Notes under the pieces: generated by a model
Databases searched by the model: none
What the model was told of the DNA's origin: nothing
What the model saw: the letters and a program-made list of their open reading frames with translations, nothing else
Assembly (NCBI GenBank): GCA_000727475.1
Contig: KL647303.1
Coordinates: forward strand, 400,408-464,407
Source of the DNA: Sarcocystis neurona
Lineage: Eukaryota > Apicomplexa > Conoidasida > Eucoccidiorida > Sarcocystidae
Reading direction: 5' to 3'
Length of the DNA: 64,000 bases
Shown: piece after piece, positions 20,850-33,000 of the stretch
Layout: each line of letters opens with the position of its first letter
How positions within the stretch are numbered: position 1 is the stretch's first letter
Made by a program: the position numbers and the translations under genes

Positions 20850-23800
20850 CACACAACTCTGTCCTTGCTGCTGTGCTGCTCCTTCTTCTTCTTTTGTTTC
20901 GTTTTCACCTGCCTCACCTCGTCCTGCGGCTCGAGCTTCCGCGCTTCCTCCTCGACTCAGGCTTGTGCTTCGGTTGCCTAACATGCAGCGGCAGCAGTCC
21001 TAGAGGACCTCCTGGCGACGCCGGCGAAGCTGCGCGTCTTGTTATTGGCTGCTGTGACGCTCAGCTCGCGTGCAGGAGTTCTATATGCTGTGTGCTGCAC
21101 CCCTGCTGGGACGCGTGTGCCGCGTTGTGATCAGCTGTTGCTGCTCCTCGTGTAGGTCTCCGCTTCCTGTGCGGCTCTGAGCCTCCCCACGCGTTCCTCC
21201 TGCTGCTGGTGCTGCGCTCCGTTTGATGTGCCTGGGCTTTTGTGGGGGCCGCGGCGCGCACCAGCAGCAAAGAGAAGCTGACCCAGCACACGCGAGCTGC
21301 CCTAGCAGCACAGGTGTAACACAAGCAGCAGCCACTGCACCCTACCAGTAGTAGTAGGCGCACCGACACTGCCGAGGAAGACTGGCAGCAGCAGCAGCAG
21401 GAGCACCAGCAGGGGCTGCGCTTTTTGGGGCTGCAGTGGCTGCTGCCAGAGAGTTTGCTGACACGCACCAGCGGACGCAGCAGAGCAGCGCGCAAATTTT
21501 TGCAGGACCAGCGCCAGCAGCAGGAGCGGCAGCAGCAGGAGCAGCAGGAGGAGGGACTACAGCAGCGGCAGGCATAGCACAGAGAACAGCTGCTGCGGCA
21601 GCAGTTGCGCATACAAGCGAGACACACGCACCCACGCACAGCGCAACAACAATAGTGGTGGGGCAGCAGCAACGAGCAATTGCGCTGGGAGCTGGTGCAG
21701 CTGGTGAGACTGCCAACGCCGACCCAACAGCAGCATCAAGGACGGGGCTGCGGCAGGGGAAGGAGAAGTGAGACTGCCGCAGCAGCAGGAGGTAGTGGCG
21801 GAGCAGCAGAAGAGTCGCCAGCTGGTCTTGACGCGAGGAGGTCAGCAGACGAGCCCAGCACGCGACGGCACACACCTCTGACAGAAAAAAGCTGCAGCAA
21901 AAGACGACGATCCGTGGGAGATCTTGTCACCTCCCCGGAGGTCCCACGCAGTGTACGTACACCAGAACCGAGCCGGTCAGCGAGATCTCCACGAGCGAGA
22001 AGAAACCGACCTCCACATTTTTGTGCAGCAGATTCTAGCAGATGCGGGAAGGGTATCTTTTTCCCCCCCGTGTGGACGAGAAAAGAAGTCCTCGATCGAA
22101 CCGCACCACCTGCTCCCGTGCCAGAAGATATACATCTGCCAGTCTGCCTCGACTACTTAATGCACGGAACCTATCTACGTACATAATACGCATTGCGCGT
22201 ATATAACTATATATGCATGCATGAGTAGTGGCATCTGGTGAGGAGGCAAAGCAAGCGAGGACACTGCACCTCAAAGGTGTGAAACTCCCGCTGTGCTGCG
22301 GTGAAAGTGCTGGGCGGCGACGAGCGCCAGCTCAAGCCACACACACACAACACGGCAGCAGGAGTGGGAGGAGGGGCCGCAGCAGCTGCACAGAGCCGCA
22401 GCAGCAGGAGGAAGAGCACCGGACACTGCTGCAACAAGCACGCAGCCGCACAGCAGCTTCACGGGAAGCGGCAGCGGCAGCAAGAGGGACGCCGGGGGTG
22501 CGTCGCTCGACGAGAAAGTCCACAGGAACCAACAGCTTTGCTGGGGCACACACAAGGCAGCAAGTACGAGCGTGGCGGAGAGCACAGAGGAGAACGGTGG
22601 TGGTGGCCGGCCAGTCGTCGTCGGTGCTGCCCGTGTGTTGGTTCTTCGTAATCAAATCTGCAGCTCGGAGACCGCCAGCTGTCGCCTCCAGTGGCAAAAT
22701 CGCATGCTGGTCATGTCGCGGCTGCGGGTACTGCCTGCCCGCCTCCTCGTTTTCCTCTCGTTTTGAACTTCCCTTCCTCAGCGCGGCGGCGCGTGTTGTT
22801 GGTGCGCGGACTGGGGTCGGGCTGCAGCCGGTGCAGCTGCTGGGCGACTGCTGCTGCCGCTGTTGCTGCGCGGCGGTCGAGCGGCCTGCCTCTTCGACGG
22901 GCTGCAGCAGCGGCCCGGCGACGCTTCTGAGAGCGGGGAGGGGAGAAGACAATGGTGGAGCTGCTGTTCCTGATGAAAGAAGGAAGTTTCACGGCCTGCG
23001 AAGCCAGAAGAACCTGTTTCTCCTCTTCCTTCTCCTCCCCTTCCTTTGCACAGCCACAGCATTTAGAGACGGGGAGAACGAAGTGCTGCCCGCGCAGCTG
23101 GGAGAGCAGTAGCCAAAATGCTGCTGCAGCGCGCGCGCGCGTGTCGCAGCTTCTCTCCTCCTCCTCCCTCTCAGCAACTGCTGTAAGACGACGCCAGCGG
23201 CAGCAGTTGCAGCAACAGCAGCACCGGCAGCAGAGCACCCCCAAGAGGCCCACGGAAGCGTCGCAGCCCTACCGAAGGGAGTGGACCAACAGCAGCGGCC
23301 AGCACAGGACAGGTCCGCCAGCAGCAGCAGCCTCCACGGATCCGGGTCTGTCGCGCAGTTACCTGGGTGGGCGGCAGCACTAGTGCGAGCACCAGTACCA
23401 CTTGAGGAGCAGCGTCGCGGTCGGCCCCACCGCCTGCCGGAACGGCAACAGAGCGCAGCAACGCTAGAGGGAAAGACTGCAGCAGCAGCAGCGGAGTTGG
23501 CAGCGACACACAGCCCAGAACATTGAAGCTTGAATAGCAACGGCAGCCACAGCCGGTGCGCAGCAGGTCCCGCTTGTTGCAGAGCTGTTCACGCAGCCGC
23601 GAGCGGTCGCAGCGGGAAGTGAGTCCCGTCCTCCTGCCATACACACAGTGGGAAGGCTGCTGTGGCAGCAGTGAGCCCGCGACGACAAGTGCCGGATGAA
23701 CAGTGCAGCAGAGCGGTAGCAGAACTCCTACACGTGAACGCGGCCGGCGGGGAATTTCGGCCTAATGACGAACTTCCTTCAATACACGCAGCAGAAACGG

Positions 23801-24200
23801 TGACACAGGCCGCAGTAGCAGCAGCAGGGAAGCACGGGCAGGAGGGGTAGCCACAACAGCAGGAGCACCGCCAGCAGCAGCAGCAGGACAACCAGGAGCA
23901 GCACGACCACCAGCAGCAGCATGACGAGGACCACCAGCAGCAGCAGGAAGAGGATATCCAGCAGCACCAGCAGGGAGAGGACCACCAGCAGCACAGCTTC
24001 ACACAGATGGGCACGCAGCCGAAGCGGCACACCGCGCGACACTTGCACCCCCAGCAACAGCAGCAGCGGCAGTAGCAGTCGCTCCGGACGCCCAAATGAG
24101 CCGCAGTGGCAGGCAAATAAACGCCCAACATGCAGAGATGGCTTATTCTGCTCGACAGATCGAAATGACCGAGAAACGTCAGTAGACGCCTTCTGCGCTG
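20850..24200. other. CAG/CTG-rich segment, gene content unresolved
   Basis: Several overlapping frames on both strands have mixed composition: minus 22332-22952 and 23171-23690, plus 21680-22186 and 22228-23112. None contains a recognisable domain, and no set of phase-consistent exons stood out. A GTGTACGTACAC motif is at 21951. Dense CAG repeats run from 23840 to 24080. Confidence 0.5.
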
Positions 24201-24219
24201 GACCAGTCTAAAGCTACGG

Positions 24220-27200
24220 GTCAGCTCCGGAACTCTCTACCTGTCCCTTTTCTCGTCGGTATTTCTTCAGCGTCCCCTGTCGTGTAGGGCGCAGCTGGGA
24301 TAACTCCGGACGCTTTGACCGAGGAAGAAAGTCACTGCGTTGAGATGTGACGAAGTTGGCGGACAACACCGGCGAGTGAAACACAGTCCTTTCTCTCCAA
24401 CCCTCTCCACTTGAACGTGTATACGTACTTACGCCGATGTACACACACACATACGTACGTGTTCATGCAGATCAGTGCGACGCAGGGCTACCGGGTAAAG
24501 TGGTTGACAAATATGACAATTAGGAGGAAGCGAGGATAATACAGGTATCTGTCTGATACAAATGCAGTCCTTTGTGTTACGTGTGCAGTCATCCCCGTCC
24601 GCGAGAGCGTGCAGCCCACAGACTAGCTGCTGGCAGCAGCAGCAGCAGCCGCAGGTGCGACCACCTTGCGGAAAGAAAGGTCGCACGGGCCTGGTAGCTT
24701 AACACGTCTCAGCAACAAGATATAGCAGCAGCCAGCAGCGCGTTCAACTAGGCAGGACAAGACAGGAATCGCTCAGCTACCGACAGCTCTACAACCAGCG
24801 CTCTACCATGTGTTGTGGGGAGCACTTGTCGAGCACTCACTTGCCGTCGGAGTCTCCCTGCATGCATGTGTATGTGTATTTGCTGGGTTTACACGCATTT
24901 CAACGCGCAAGTGTGTGGCCTACATATACATGTGTAAGTTCACACACGTATCTTGGTGCTTTCAGGACGAGCAGCAGACGCAGCACGACCACACCTCAGC
25001 AGGGACAAACACACGCGTACATGTTCTGAAGACGACCATGCATATATACACATATATAGAAAGAGAGACACGGTTGATCAGGCAGAGCAGCTAAGAAAGC
25101 ACTGTTCAATCTTGTTATGGAATAATGGAGCAACACAGACTTCCACGATGAAGGGACGCTTTACGCGCGCGTACAACGTGTGGATGTGAAGGTAGAGAAA
25201 TTACCGTACAGCCGTGTGAAAGACGAGGCCTGGCGCCCAGCTGCTTTGTATGCGTGTATGGGAAGAACTTTTGATGGAACTTTTCATGGCGCAGACATGT
25301 GCAAGACTGCGTCGGCAAAATACGTACTGGGACTTCTACTACGTAGTGTCCCTTTCAGTTGTAAAAGTAGGCGGACGTAAAGATAATTGTCTACAGGCAC
25401 ATAGAGATCTGTAGTCACTTATAGGTACATATATGCATCATGCACACACGTCAATATATACATATATATGCATACGTATGCATACATACACACAAACAAC
25501 TCTATATGTGTACATCAACATATATTGGTGAATTTACAAATATGCAGACGTATATGTACGTACACGCGTACCAAAAAAGATATACATATATGTGTAAATA
25601 GTTGTAAATATAGATATGCGTATCTTACAAAGGTCCGTACAGGCAGACAATGGAGTGGTCGGTGCTTATGAAGGGGCTTAGCAGGACAAATCCTAAACTG
25701 TATATGGTAGAGGAAGTGATGAAGATGGCGTATCCTTGTATGAGAATTGAGAGGGTAGTCGTTAATGCCACCATTAAGTCTCGCTATGACTTCTACAGGT
25801 ATACCTGTATCCTTTCTTTATGCGTGCTTCTTTATAGTAGCTAGCCGTGCGTAGAGAAAAACAATACGCAGACACATCTGTGCGGCTCCACAGCAATATG
25901 AAACACATGTCCGCTCCTGGGTAGACAAAGACATCTTGTGCACATAACGTCGCCGCAGCGCTCTGCTTCCTGCTACAACGTCAACTGTGGATGAACAAGA
26001 AGGAAGAGGTAGAAAGGTGGTTGGTATCAGTAGACGCCTACAGCGGGGTTTCTTCCGGTCTTGAATTTATTAGTGGAGCGCCACCTTCAAACGCGGCCTT
26101 TCCTCCCAACCCCAGAAGCAGCAGCACGAGTCTGATCTGAGCACTCGTCTCCTCTTGCAGCAGCAACTGTAGCCATTACGGTCTTCACGCAGCTAGTCTT
26201 TTCCATCAGCAACATCAGGCAGCCCACGTCCTCGTGCTCCGTCTGCATATGCAGCAGCAGTGTGTGTCAGCCTTTGTTGTGTGCTCCAGTAAGAGGGCGA
26301 CCTCAAAGAGGCAGTTCTGCTAAAAAGTGAGGAATACGTCTGACAGCCGCGTGACATGCCGGAACGCGCAGGAGAGGGGAGCTGCCGTTGTTTTTGCTTG
26401 TGCAGATAAATACGCGCTGCCATATATACAGACGTACGTCTGTCTTTTCAATCCGACACACGTCAGCCTTCCCAAGCCCACACCAATGCAAACACAGACA
26501 GGCGCTACCTCATAGAGCCCTCTGTTTACATGTAGAGGAATATGGATACACAGATGAAGGAATATAGTTGTCCCCCCCTGCAACCGGAGAAATCAGCCAC
26601 ACACGCTTATGTGATGAAGTGCTTCTCTGCATTGGCGCACTTCTCAACTGTTCCTGCGTTAGCAGGCACGTGAGTGCGCGAGTCGTCCACTTGGCAGCAC
26701 AGGGACGAATTCCCTGTAATCAAAGTAAATTTACGATCCTGAAACTCGACGCTACACCAACCACGTGCCCCCTAATACATGATGGAATCATCACCTTTCC
26801 ACGTAGCTCGACTGAGAGAGAGAGACATACATGCACACGTATATATGTACATATATGTGCGCCTGCTGTGAAACTTTTGCACAAGAGATACATACGCGTA
26901 TTCCATTGTACGTCCGTCGTGTTTGGCAAGAAAACTTGCACACTGCAGAATAGAGTTTCGCAGCAAAACACGTCCAACAACACACACTACGCGAAAGTCC
27001 GCTCTGCCACGAAAAACTTTCTCTACATTCAAGAATATTTAGCTGCTGGGCCGTATAGTCAGTCGACAACCTCTCGACAGATACTTCAGCAATAAAACTA
27101 TTGGTACGGAAACCAAAATTTCGCTGCGACTGGGATTCTCGCGACACTCTGCAACTGTACTCCCAGCAGCTGCAGCCGCTCGGCCTTCGGTGCTTTTGGT

Positions 27201-27640
27201 GCTGCACTCCAGCACGCCATTGTTTCCACTACAGTGACACCACGTCTATCAGACAAGCAGTGCATTCGTAGTATGGTCGGAAGGCGCACTATTTTTTGCA
27301 AATACAGAGTCAGACACACGCGTGTGTAAGAACGTACCCAAACGCCCACAACTACACACGCGTGTCACCGAATTTCTTTAAAAAGAAAAAACTTTCTAGG
27401 TGCGTGTATTGTCTCCGCGTTTATCGTTGGACGGTCACGTTTTCCACCTCGTCACTTCCCACGATGTCCCCGCCGGCAGACGTTTTGTCCCTGCGCATCT
27501 ACTGTCAACCACCCACAAACACTGTGTCCGATCACGTCTACATATGCTGGGCTGTGATGACGACGCCCTCGGTGTGCCTGACTACTCACTTCCAACGCAG
27601 GTGCTCAATCTGCTCGTTCTTACACACTGTCTGGCTTCTC
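24220..27640. other. Repeat-poor segment without a convincing gene
   Basis: Base composition becomes near neutral, with scattered TA/CA microsatellites at 24880-25060 and 25430-25600. Open frames are short and without conserved features, apart from one coding-like stretch at 25650-25797. The 3' flank of the ADAT2 gene lies at the right end. Confidence 0.5.
25650..25797 (+). CDS. Isolated coding-like exon ending in a splice donor
   Basis: ATG at 25650 opens about 49 codons without repeats (MEWSVLMKGLSRTNP, then VNATIKSRYDFYR) and ends at CTACAG followed by GTATAC, a plausible donor. Base usage (AT-rich, AAG/GTG-rich) differs from the triplet-rich genes nearby. I found no partner exon and do not recognise the peptide. 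It could be the first exon of a small gene or a remnant of one. Confidence 0.25.
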
Positions 27641-27658
27641 TTCCTTGGTTTTGCTCCG

Positions 27659-29329
27659 CTACATTTCGCACTGCTCCACCAGTTGGCGGTGCCGCTTCTC
27701 AGCAGGTGCGTTGGGGTTGCCTCTGGCGTAGAAGGCTCGCAGTAATTGCACTGCCTCTTCTTCGCAAATGCCCCCGTGGCAATGCAGACCTTGCCACGTA
27801 TCGCTCAACTTCGAGTGGACAGCGAGGACGGACCCGCAGCCGCCGAAGCGGTCATTTCGACAGCCGAAGAAGACCCGGCGGACGCCAAAAATCTGCAGTG
27901 CCGCAGCGCACATGATGCACGGCTCGCACGTCACATATAAATCGAGGTGTCTTCCGTCTTCTCCTTCACTGTTCTCGTGAGAAACCGATGTTCTGACAGG
28001 GTCCAGAATGCTGCGTCCCTTCTCTTCTTCCTCTTGTCCTTCTGCTATTACTACTGTGTTAATGATGCTTTTCCTGTAAGGTGCCTCGCACCCGCTCGCT
28101 GTGGCTGCTGCTCGTGATGCGGTCGCAACTGCAGCTTCTTCTTCGACGGAGAATGTGGAACTTCGTGCTGATAATGAGTCCCCAGCCCTACTACGCACCG
28201 CCCCCATCACAGTGCTTCTTTCACTTGCTGCTGCTCGACACCCTGCCGCTGCAGACGGACTGCGCTCTGCAGCGGTGTCGCGTGTTCTCCCTGCTGCTGA
28301 CCCTTCACCTATTCCTTCTGCCTTTGCAGCATCACCGTGCCCTTCCGTTCGTGCTGCTCCGTCGGCTGCGCGTACCGTTCTTGTTCCACAGGATACTGCT
28401 GCTCTTTCAGACGTCGCCGCCAGTGATCCTGCGGGTTCTGCAACTGCCACGGCATTACGCTGTACTGCTGTGAATGTGTTGTCTGTTACTCCTGCTCCTT
28501 CTGTTGCTAGAAGTGTGTCTGCATATAGACAAACTTCTTCTTCTCCCCCCCCGGGAACTCCGGGTGTTGTTGTTGAGCAAGAGGGAAAAGAGTACGACCC
28601 TGGTGAAACTCCAGTCGCTCCAACGGCGCCTGCGCAACAAGCTGCTACTTTTGGTAGTGTTGCTGTTTGAAAGCTTCTTCCTGCTGTAGCAGTGTGGTGT
28701 TTCTCAGTCGCACCTGCAACTGGTGCAGCAGCGCACCTCAAATCGGACGCAGTGTGTGCTGCTGTCGCTGCTACTGCGTATTCTTCATTTTCTCTCAACG
28801 GCGCTGCTGTTTCTTCGACTACATCACTATCGCTGCGCAGCAACACACCGTCCTGGTGTCTGTCCTCCTGATGCGGGTTGTCGTGCTGCTGCCGCCGGTG
28901 GTGCTGCTGCTGGTGGTAGTGCTGCTGTTGTTGCTGCTTTTCCGTGTCTTGTTGCTCCCTGTCTTGCTGCGGCTGGTGCTGCTGTCGCTCTGCCTGACGC
29001 ACCAGCGGTGCCGCCCCAGTGCGGCGTGCGCGTCTTTTTTTCAAAAGCAAAGCGTCGATCGCTTCTACTTCGCAGTGTCTGGTGGCATTTTTCGTCCTGT
29101 TCGTCGCGTTTCTGCCTCTGCTAACAATTGCGGCCGTGCGCGAGTCTACAAGTACGCAGCCTACGGGCACCTCGCCTTCGTCAAGTGCTGCTGCTGCTTC
29201 TTTCAACGCAGCGCGCATAAATCGCCGTTGATCTGCTGCAGAGTAACACGCGGTGAAGCTCCTTTGGCAGCAGCAGCACCAGCAGCAGGACCGGCGCTGC
29301 TCCTCCTGCTGGCGCTGCTCTTCTCCCAT
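27659..29329 (-). CDS. ADAT2: tRNA-specific adenosine deaminase 2 with a large internal insertion
   Basis: Catalytic-subunit type of the enzyme that converts adenosine 34 in tRNA anticodons to inosine, working with an ADAT3 partner. Single exon of 556 codons from ATG 29329 (MGEEQ) to TAG 27659; an earlier in-frame ATG at 29398 is an alternative start. N-terminal third: helix RFMRAALKEA, EGEVPVGCVLV, then the zinc/proton-shuttle motif HCE in RHCEVEAID. C-terminal part: LYVTCEPCIMC (the PCxxC zinc ligands), RRVFFGCRNDRFGGCGSV, which is the ADAT2 signature, and a typical end with FYARGNPNAP. Between the two halves lie about 350 residues rich in Gln, His, Ala, Thr and Ser, so the protein is two to three times the usual length. 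HCE replaces the more common HAE, but the metal His and catalytic Glu are kept. No intron is needed. Confidence 0.9.
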   Translation of the reverse strand: MGEEQRQQEEQRRSCCWCCCCQRSFTACYSAADQRRFMRAALKEAAAALDEGEVPVGCVLVDSRTAAIVSRGRNATNRTKNATRHCEVEAIDALLLKKRRARRTGAAPLVRQAERQQHQPQQDREQQDTEKQQQQQHYHQQQHHRRQQHDNPHQEDRHQDGVLLRSDSDVVEETAAPLRENEEYAVAATAAHTASDLRCAAAPVAGATEKHHTATAGRSFQTATLPKVAACCAGAVGATGVSPGSYSFPSCSTTTPGVPGGGEEEVCLYADTLLATEGAGVTDNTFTAVQRNAVAVAEPAGSLAATSERAAVSCGTRTVRAADGAARTEGHGDAAKAEGIGEGSAAGRTRDTAAERSPSAAAGCRAAASERSTVMGAVRSRAGDSLSARSSTFSVEEEAAVATASRAAATASGCEAPYRKSIINTVVIAEGQEEEEKGRSILDPVRTSVSHENSEGEDGRHLDLYVTCEPCIMCAAALQIFGVRRVFFGCRNDRFGGCGSVLAVHSKLSDTWQGLHCHGGICEEEAVQLLRAFYARGNPNAPAEKRHRQLVEQCEM

Positions 29330-29469
29330 TGCCACAGGAGGACGTGACCCAACAAAAATCAGGCAGCGACAAGGCGCGATGCAGGCAAGAACATACACAA
29401 ACTCAAACCAGAACTGTGTACACGTCTTGCCCTCCCTGCGTATACATATATATGTGACAGCCTAGGGAC

Positions 29470-29940
29470 CCCCACAAATATATATATATATATATATATA
29501 CATATAGATATAGAAGAATTTTTGTGCATGGACACAGGCAGGGCGTTAATAATCTGTGTCTACAAAGAAGCAAGTAGTAAGAGATCCGTCTGTACATAAA
29601 TATATACACACACATATGAGTACAATACACTTTCTACATGTAGACAGAAGAATACGTATGGGTATATAAATACACGTAGGTACACACACACATATATTGC
29701 GTCTTTACAAGCTGACACAAGCATATCTGCCTGCCTACATATATATGCATATACGTCGTATGTCTCTCTATGTAAAAAAATAAGCCTGTGCTTCTACACC
29801 CGTACACATACGCATATATAATACGTCTTTATATGTAGAAGAATACGTACGCAGCTCTATATTCATATACACATACATGTAGGACCGGTGTGTATACGTA
29901 AGATAAAGTTCACGCAGGCGAAGAGACGTTGGTTTGCATA
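29470..29940. repeat. TA/CA microsatellites upstream of ADAT2
   Basis: A (TA)n run at 29478-29512 is followed by scattered ATACACA and TATATG motifs up to about 29900. This is the 5' flank of ADAT2. No open frame is supported. Confidence 0.7.
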
Positions 29941-30014
29941 GGAGAAGGCGATGAAGGATGTGGGTGGACAGAAGCCAGCAGCCGTCGCGCCGCAGTCTGC
30001 GTCGCCCCGCAGAC

Positions 30015-33000
30015 TCAGACTTCTGTCACCTCCGCCTCCAGGCGGTCGAAGAGGAACTCCTGACCCATCACCTGCTCAGCAGCAGCAACAGCAGCACCAC
30101 CGACGCAGAAACAGCGGCGGAGGGAGGAAATCGGCATGCAAAAGCGAAAAACAACTTGCAGGCGGTGCAGCAGCAAAGTAACAAAAGCCGGCGGGACCAC
30201 AAGAGCCCGGCAGTGCGAGCGCCCTGTGTGGAGAGAAAAGCAGACAAAGCGTTTCTTCGCGCCCGGCCGGTCCACCAGTTCTTCTCGCCTCAAAGAAGCG
30301 AGGAAGACCATGAAACTCCACGCCCCACGTCGGTGTCCTCTTCTCCCCCTTTTTCCTCTCCCGTCTGACGCTGCAGCTGCTGCGGCCCAGAGCCCGAGTG
30401 AATGCGCATCCAGAGCTTCTTTTTCTCAGGAGAACAGAATTCTCCTTCACTCACCAAGACACGTGAACAAACCACAGACGTCGCGTGGACAGCTGCAGAG
30501 CCTTTCACGCCGTCTACGCCTCACGCGTCTACGTCGATACACATGCAAAAACGAGGTCGCTACATATATATATATATATACGCGTACATATATGTATGCA
30601 ATACACAACGCAGAGATACACTGATCTGCTGTGTGTGTATATATATGTATGTTAGAATAGTGTAGAGTCGCACAGAGGTAGACGCCACCTGAGGGCACTG
30701 CAGGTCGCCTCTTCACACATACACAACCACATTCCTCAGAAATATTCATCTGATACAACTGGATCAGTGTCTAGCGATATATATATATATGTATCACACG
30801 CGCATATATATATAGGTATGTATGTGGACGTATATAGCATGCATACAGGTATGTATATATACGTATGTAGGTATGTATACATACGCATAGACTGTACGTA
30901 TGCATATAGATAGATAGGTATATTTGTATGTACTAATATTCATACACATGATTATTAAGGCATGTAGATACGTTTACATATATATATATACATACATATA
31001 TACAGGAATATAAGGCATGTACGTGTGTACATACATATAGAGAGGTACGACTATTACGGCATGTACATATGTACATATACACGTATATATATATGGATAT
31101 ATTAGGGCATGTACATATATAAATATATATATATATGCATATTGATCAAATAGGGTAGTGAGTGAGTGTGGACAAGTCTGTAAGAAGACAGCTCAAGAGG
31201 TGTGCCTCCGAACCCCTGCTGAGTCACACGTTGTCTGTGTGTGTGTGTGTGTGTGTGTGTGCACGTATCAACACTTCCAGCCGAGGTGGGTCTAAGCCAC
31301 CTGCTTTATACACACGCTTGAGTTCCTTGAAGCAGCAGAGATAATACACGAGCACAGACGTGCGTCTTTTTGACTGTTCTACTGGGTCTGCAGCCAATTT
31401 TTTAACATACCTTCATGAAGCCGTTTGAAAGAAGAAGCGTCCAACAAGCGGGACGGCCGTCGCACAGGCGCTTCGCCGTCTCTGCCGGTCGCGTCACCTA
31501 CCCCAGGAAAAAAAAAGGTTGACAACAGCACCAGCAGCACCAGACAATTCGTTGGTGTTGTTGCTGCAGCAGCGGCACCACAGCACACGTGACTGCAGCA
31601 GCAGTACTAGCGGCAGCAGCCGCATGCGACCACCAGCTGCGGCGACACCCGCAGCAGCAGCCAACAGAACACCAACAGCAGCTTTAGCGGTGGCGGCAGC
31701 ACTTGACATTGCTGCAGCGGCAGCAGGCGTAACTGCAGCCGCAGAGGCAGCAGCAGCCCCAGAGGCAACAGCAGCCCCAGAGGCAACAGCAGTCGCAGAG
31801 GCAGCAGCACCCGTGGACATCTCGAAGGCCGCGCGGCGGCAGCGGCAAATGCACCACCCTCAGTACTACCAGGTGCATCAGGAGCAGCGTGTGAGGCAGA
31901 CGCAGCAGATGTAGCAGCAGCAACAGGAGCACAGGCGTAGCAGCAGAAGCAGAGATAGCGCCAGCAGCAGCCAAGCTTGCAGCAGCAGATGGCAGATGAC
32001 GCAGCAACGGTAGCAGCAGTTTTGCTGCAACCGCTGCAACAGCAGACAGAGCGTCAGCAGCAAGAAACAGCAGCGGCGCCAGCTGGACCCTCACAAGAGC
32101 AAATACAAAAGTGAGAGCAGATGCAGGAGTGGCAGCAGACACACTTCCTCAACAGCTGCAGCACGGGCAGCAGAAGCCCAGCAGCCGGCGAGAGGTCAAA
32201 CTCGGAGAAGCAAATCCTGCGTAGATGAGCGCTACAGGGAGAAGAGCTCCGCTGCAGAGAATCCGCAGCAGCAACAGCAGTAGAGCAGCAGATGTAGCAG
32301 CACTGCAGCAGTTGACGCAGCAGAAATAGCGCGACCTAGAAGAGAAGCAAAGGCAAGAGCGGCAGCAGCCAAAGAAATCTCGTCTAAGAGCAGCAGTTGT
32401 ACCACAAGCAACAGCAGCAGCAACAGCAACAGCAACAGCAGCTACCGCAAGAGTTTAACAAGGCTCTGCCAAGATGCGCAGAGAGTGAACGGAGCAAAAA
32501 ATGCGCCACGCACAGGGGAGACAGCAGCAGAGACACAGAGGCGACTCGCAGAAGAAAAAACAACATCAACTCTTCCTTCTCAGGAGTATATGTACCTAAC
32601 ATGTTCCTTCAAAAGAAGTAAACACAGCACTTGCAACTGTTGGTAGTATTCGCCTTTCGCTGTGAACAGTTAACTTTCTGTTTATCTTCTCTTACCTTGT
32701 CGAATGTGCCGATAATAAAGTCTTCTACTGGCTCTTCATAAGTAAAATCGTTGAGGTCCCCCAATGGCGGCGGGGGCAACGCCGCCTCGCGAAGAAGAGA
32801 AACCTCCTCTTCACACAAATACACTCCTAGTGCATCACGCTGCTTCTCCACTTCGTCCTGCGTCTCGGCCTTCTTCTTTTGCTCGTCCTCTGGCTTCCCG
32901 TCTCCTGCTGCTGCGCTGTCTCGTCCTGCTGCTGCGCCGTCTTGTCTTGGTGGCGCGCCGTCTCGTGCTGCTGGTGTGCCGTCTCGTGCTGCTGCGCGGC

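Noticed and set aside
24775..24835. tRNA-like GGTAGAGCGCTGGTT on the minus strand
   Set aside because: A D-arm-like string only. No anticodon arm, T-arm or acceptor pairing could be drawn.
28101..28670. Plus-strand 189-codon frame
   Set aside because: Antisense of the low-complexity insertion of ADAT2.
29470..31150. Possible telomeric or subtelomeric repeats
   Set aside because: No TTTAGGG/CCCTAAA arrays; only TA, CA and GT microsatellites.
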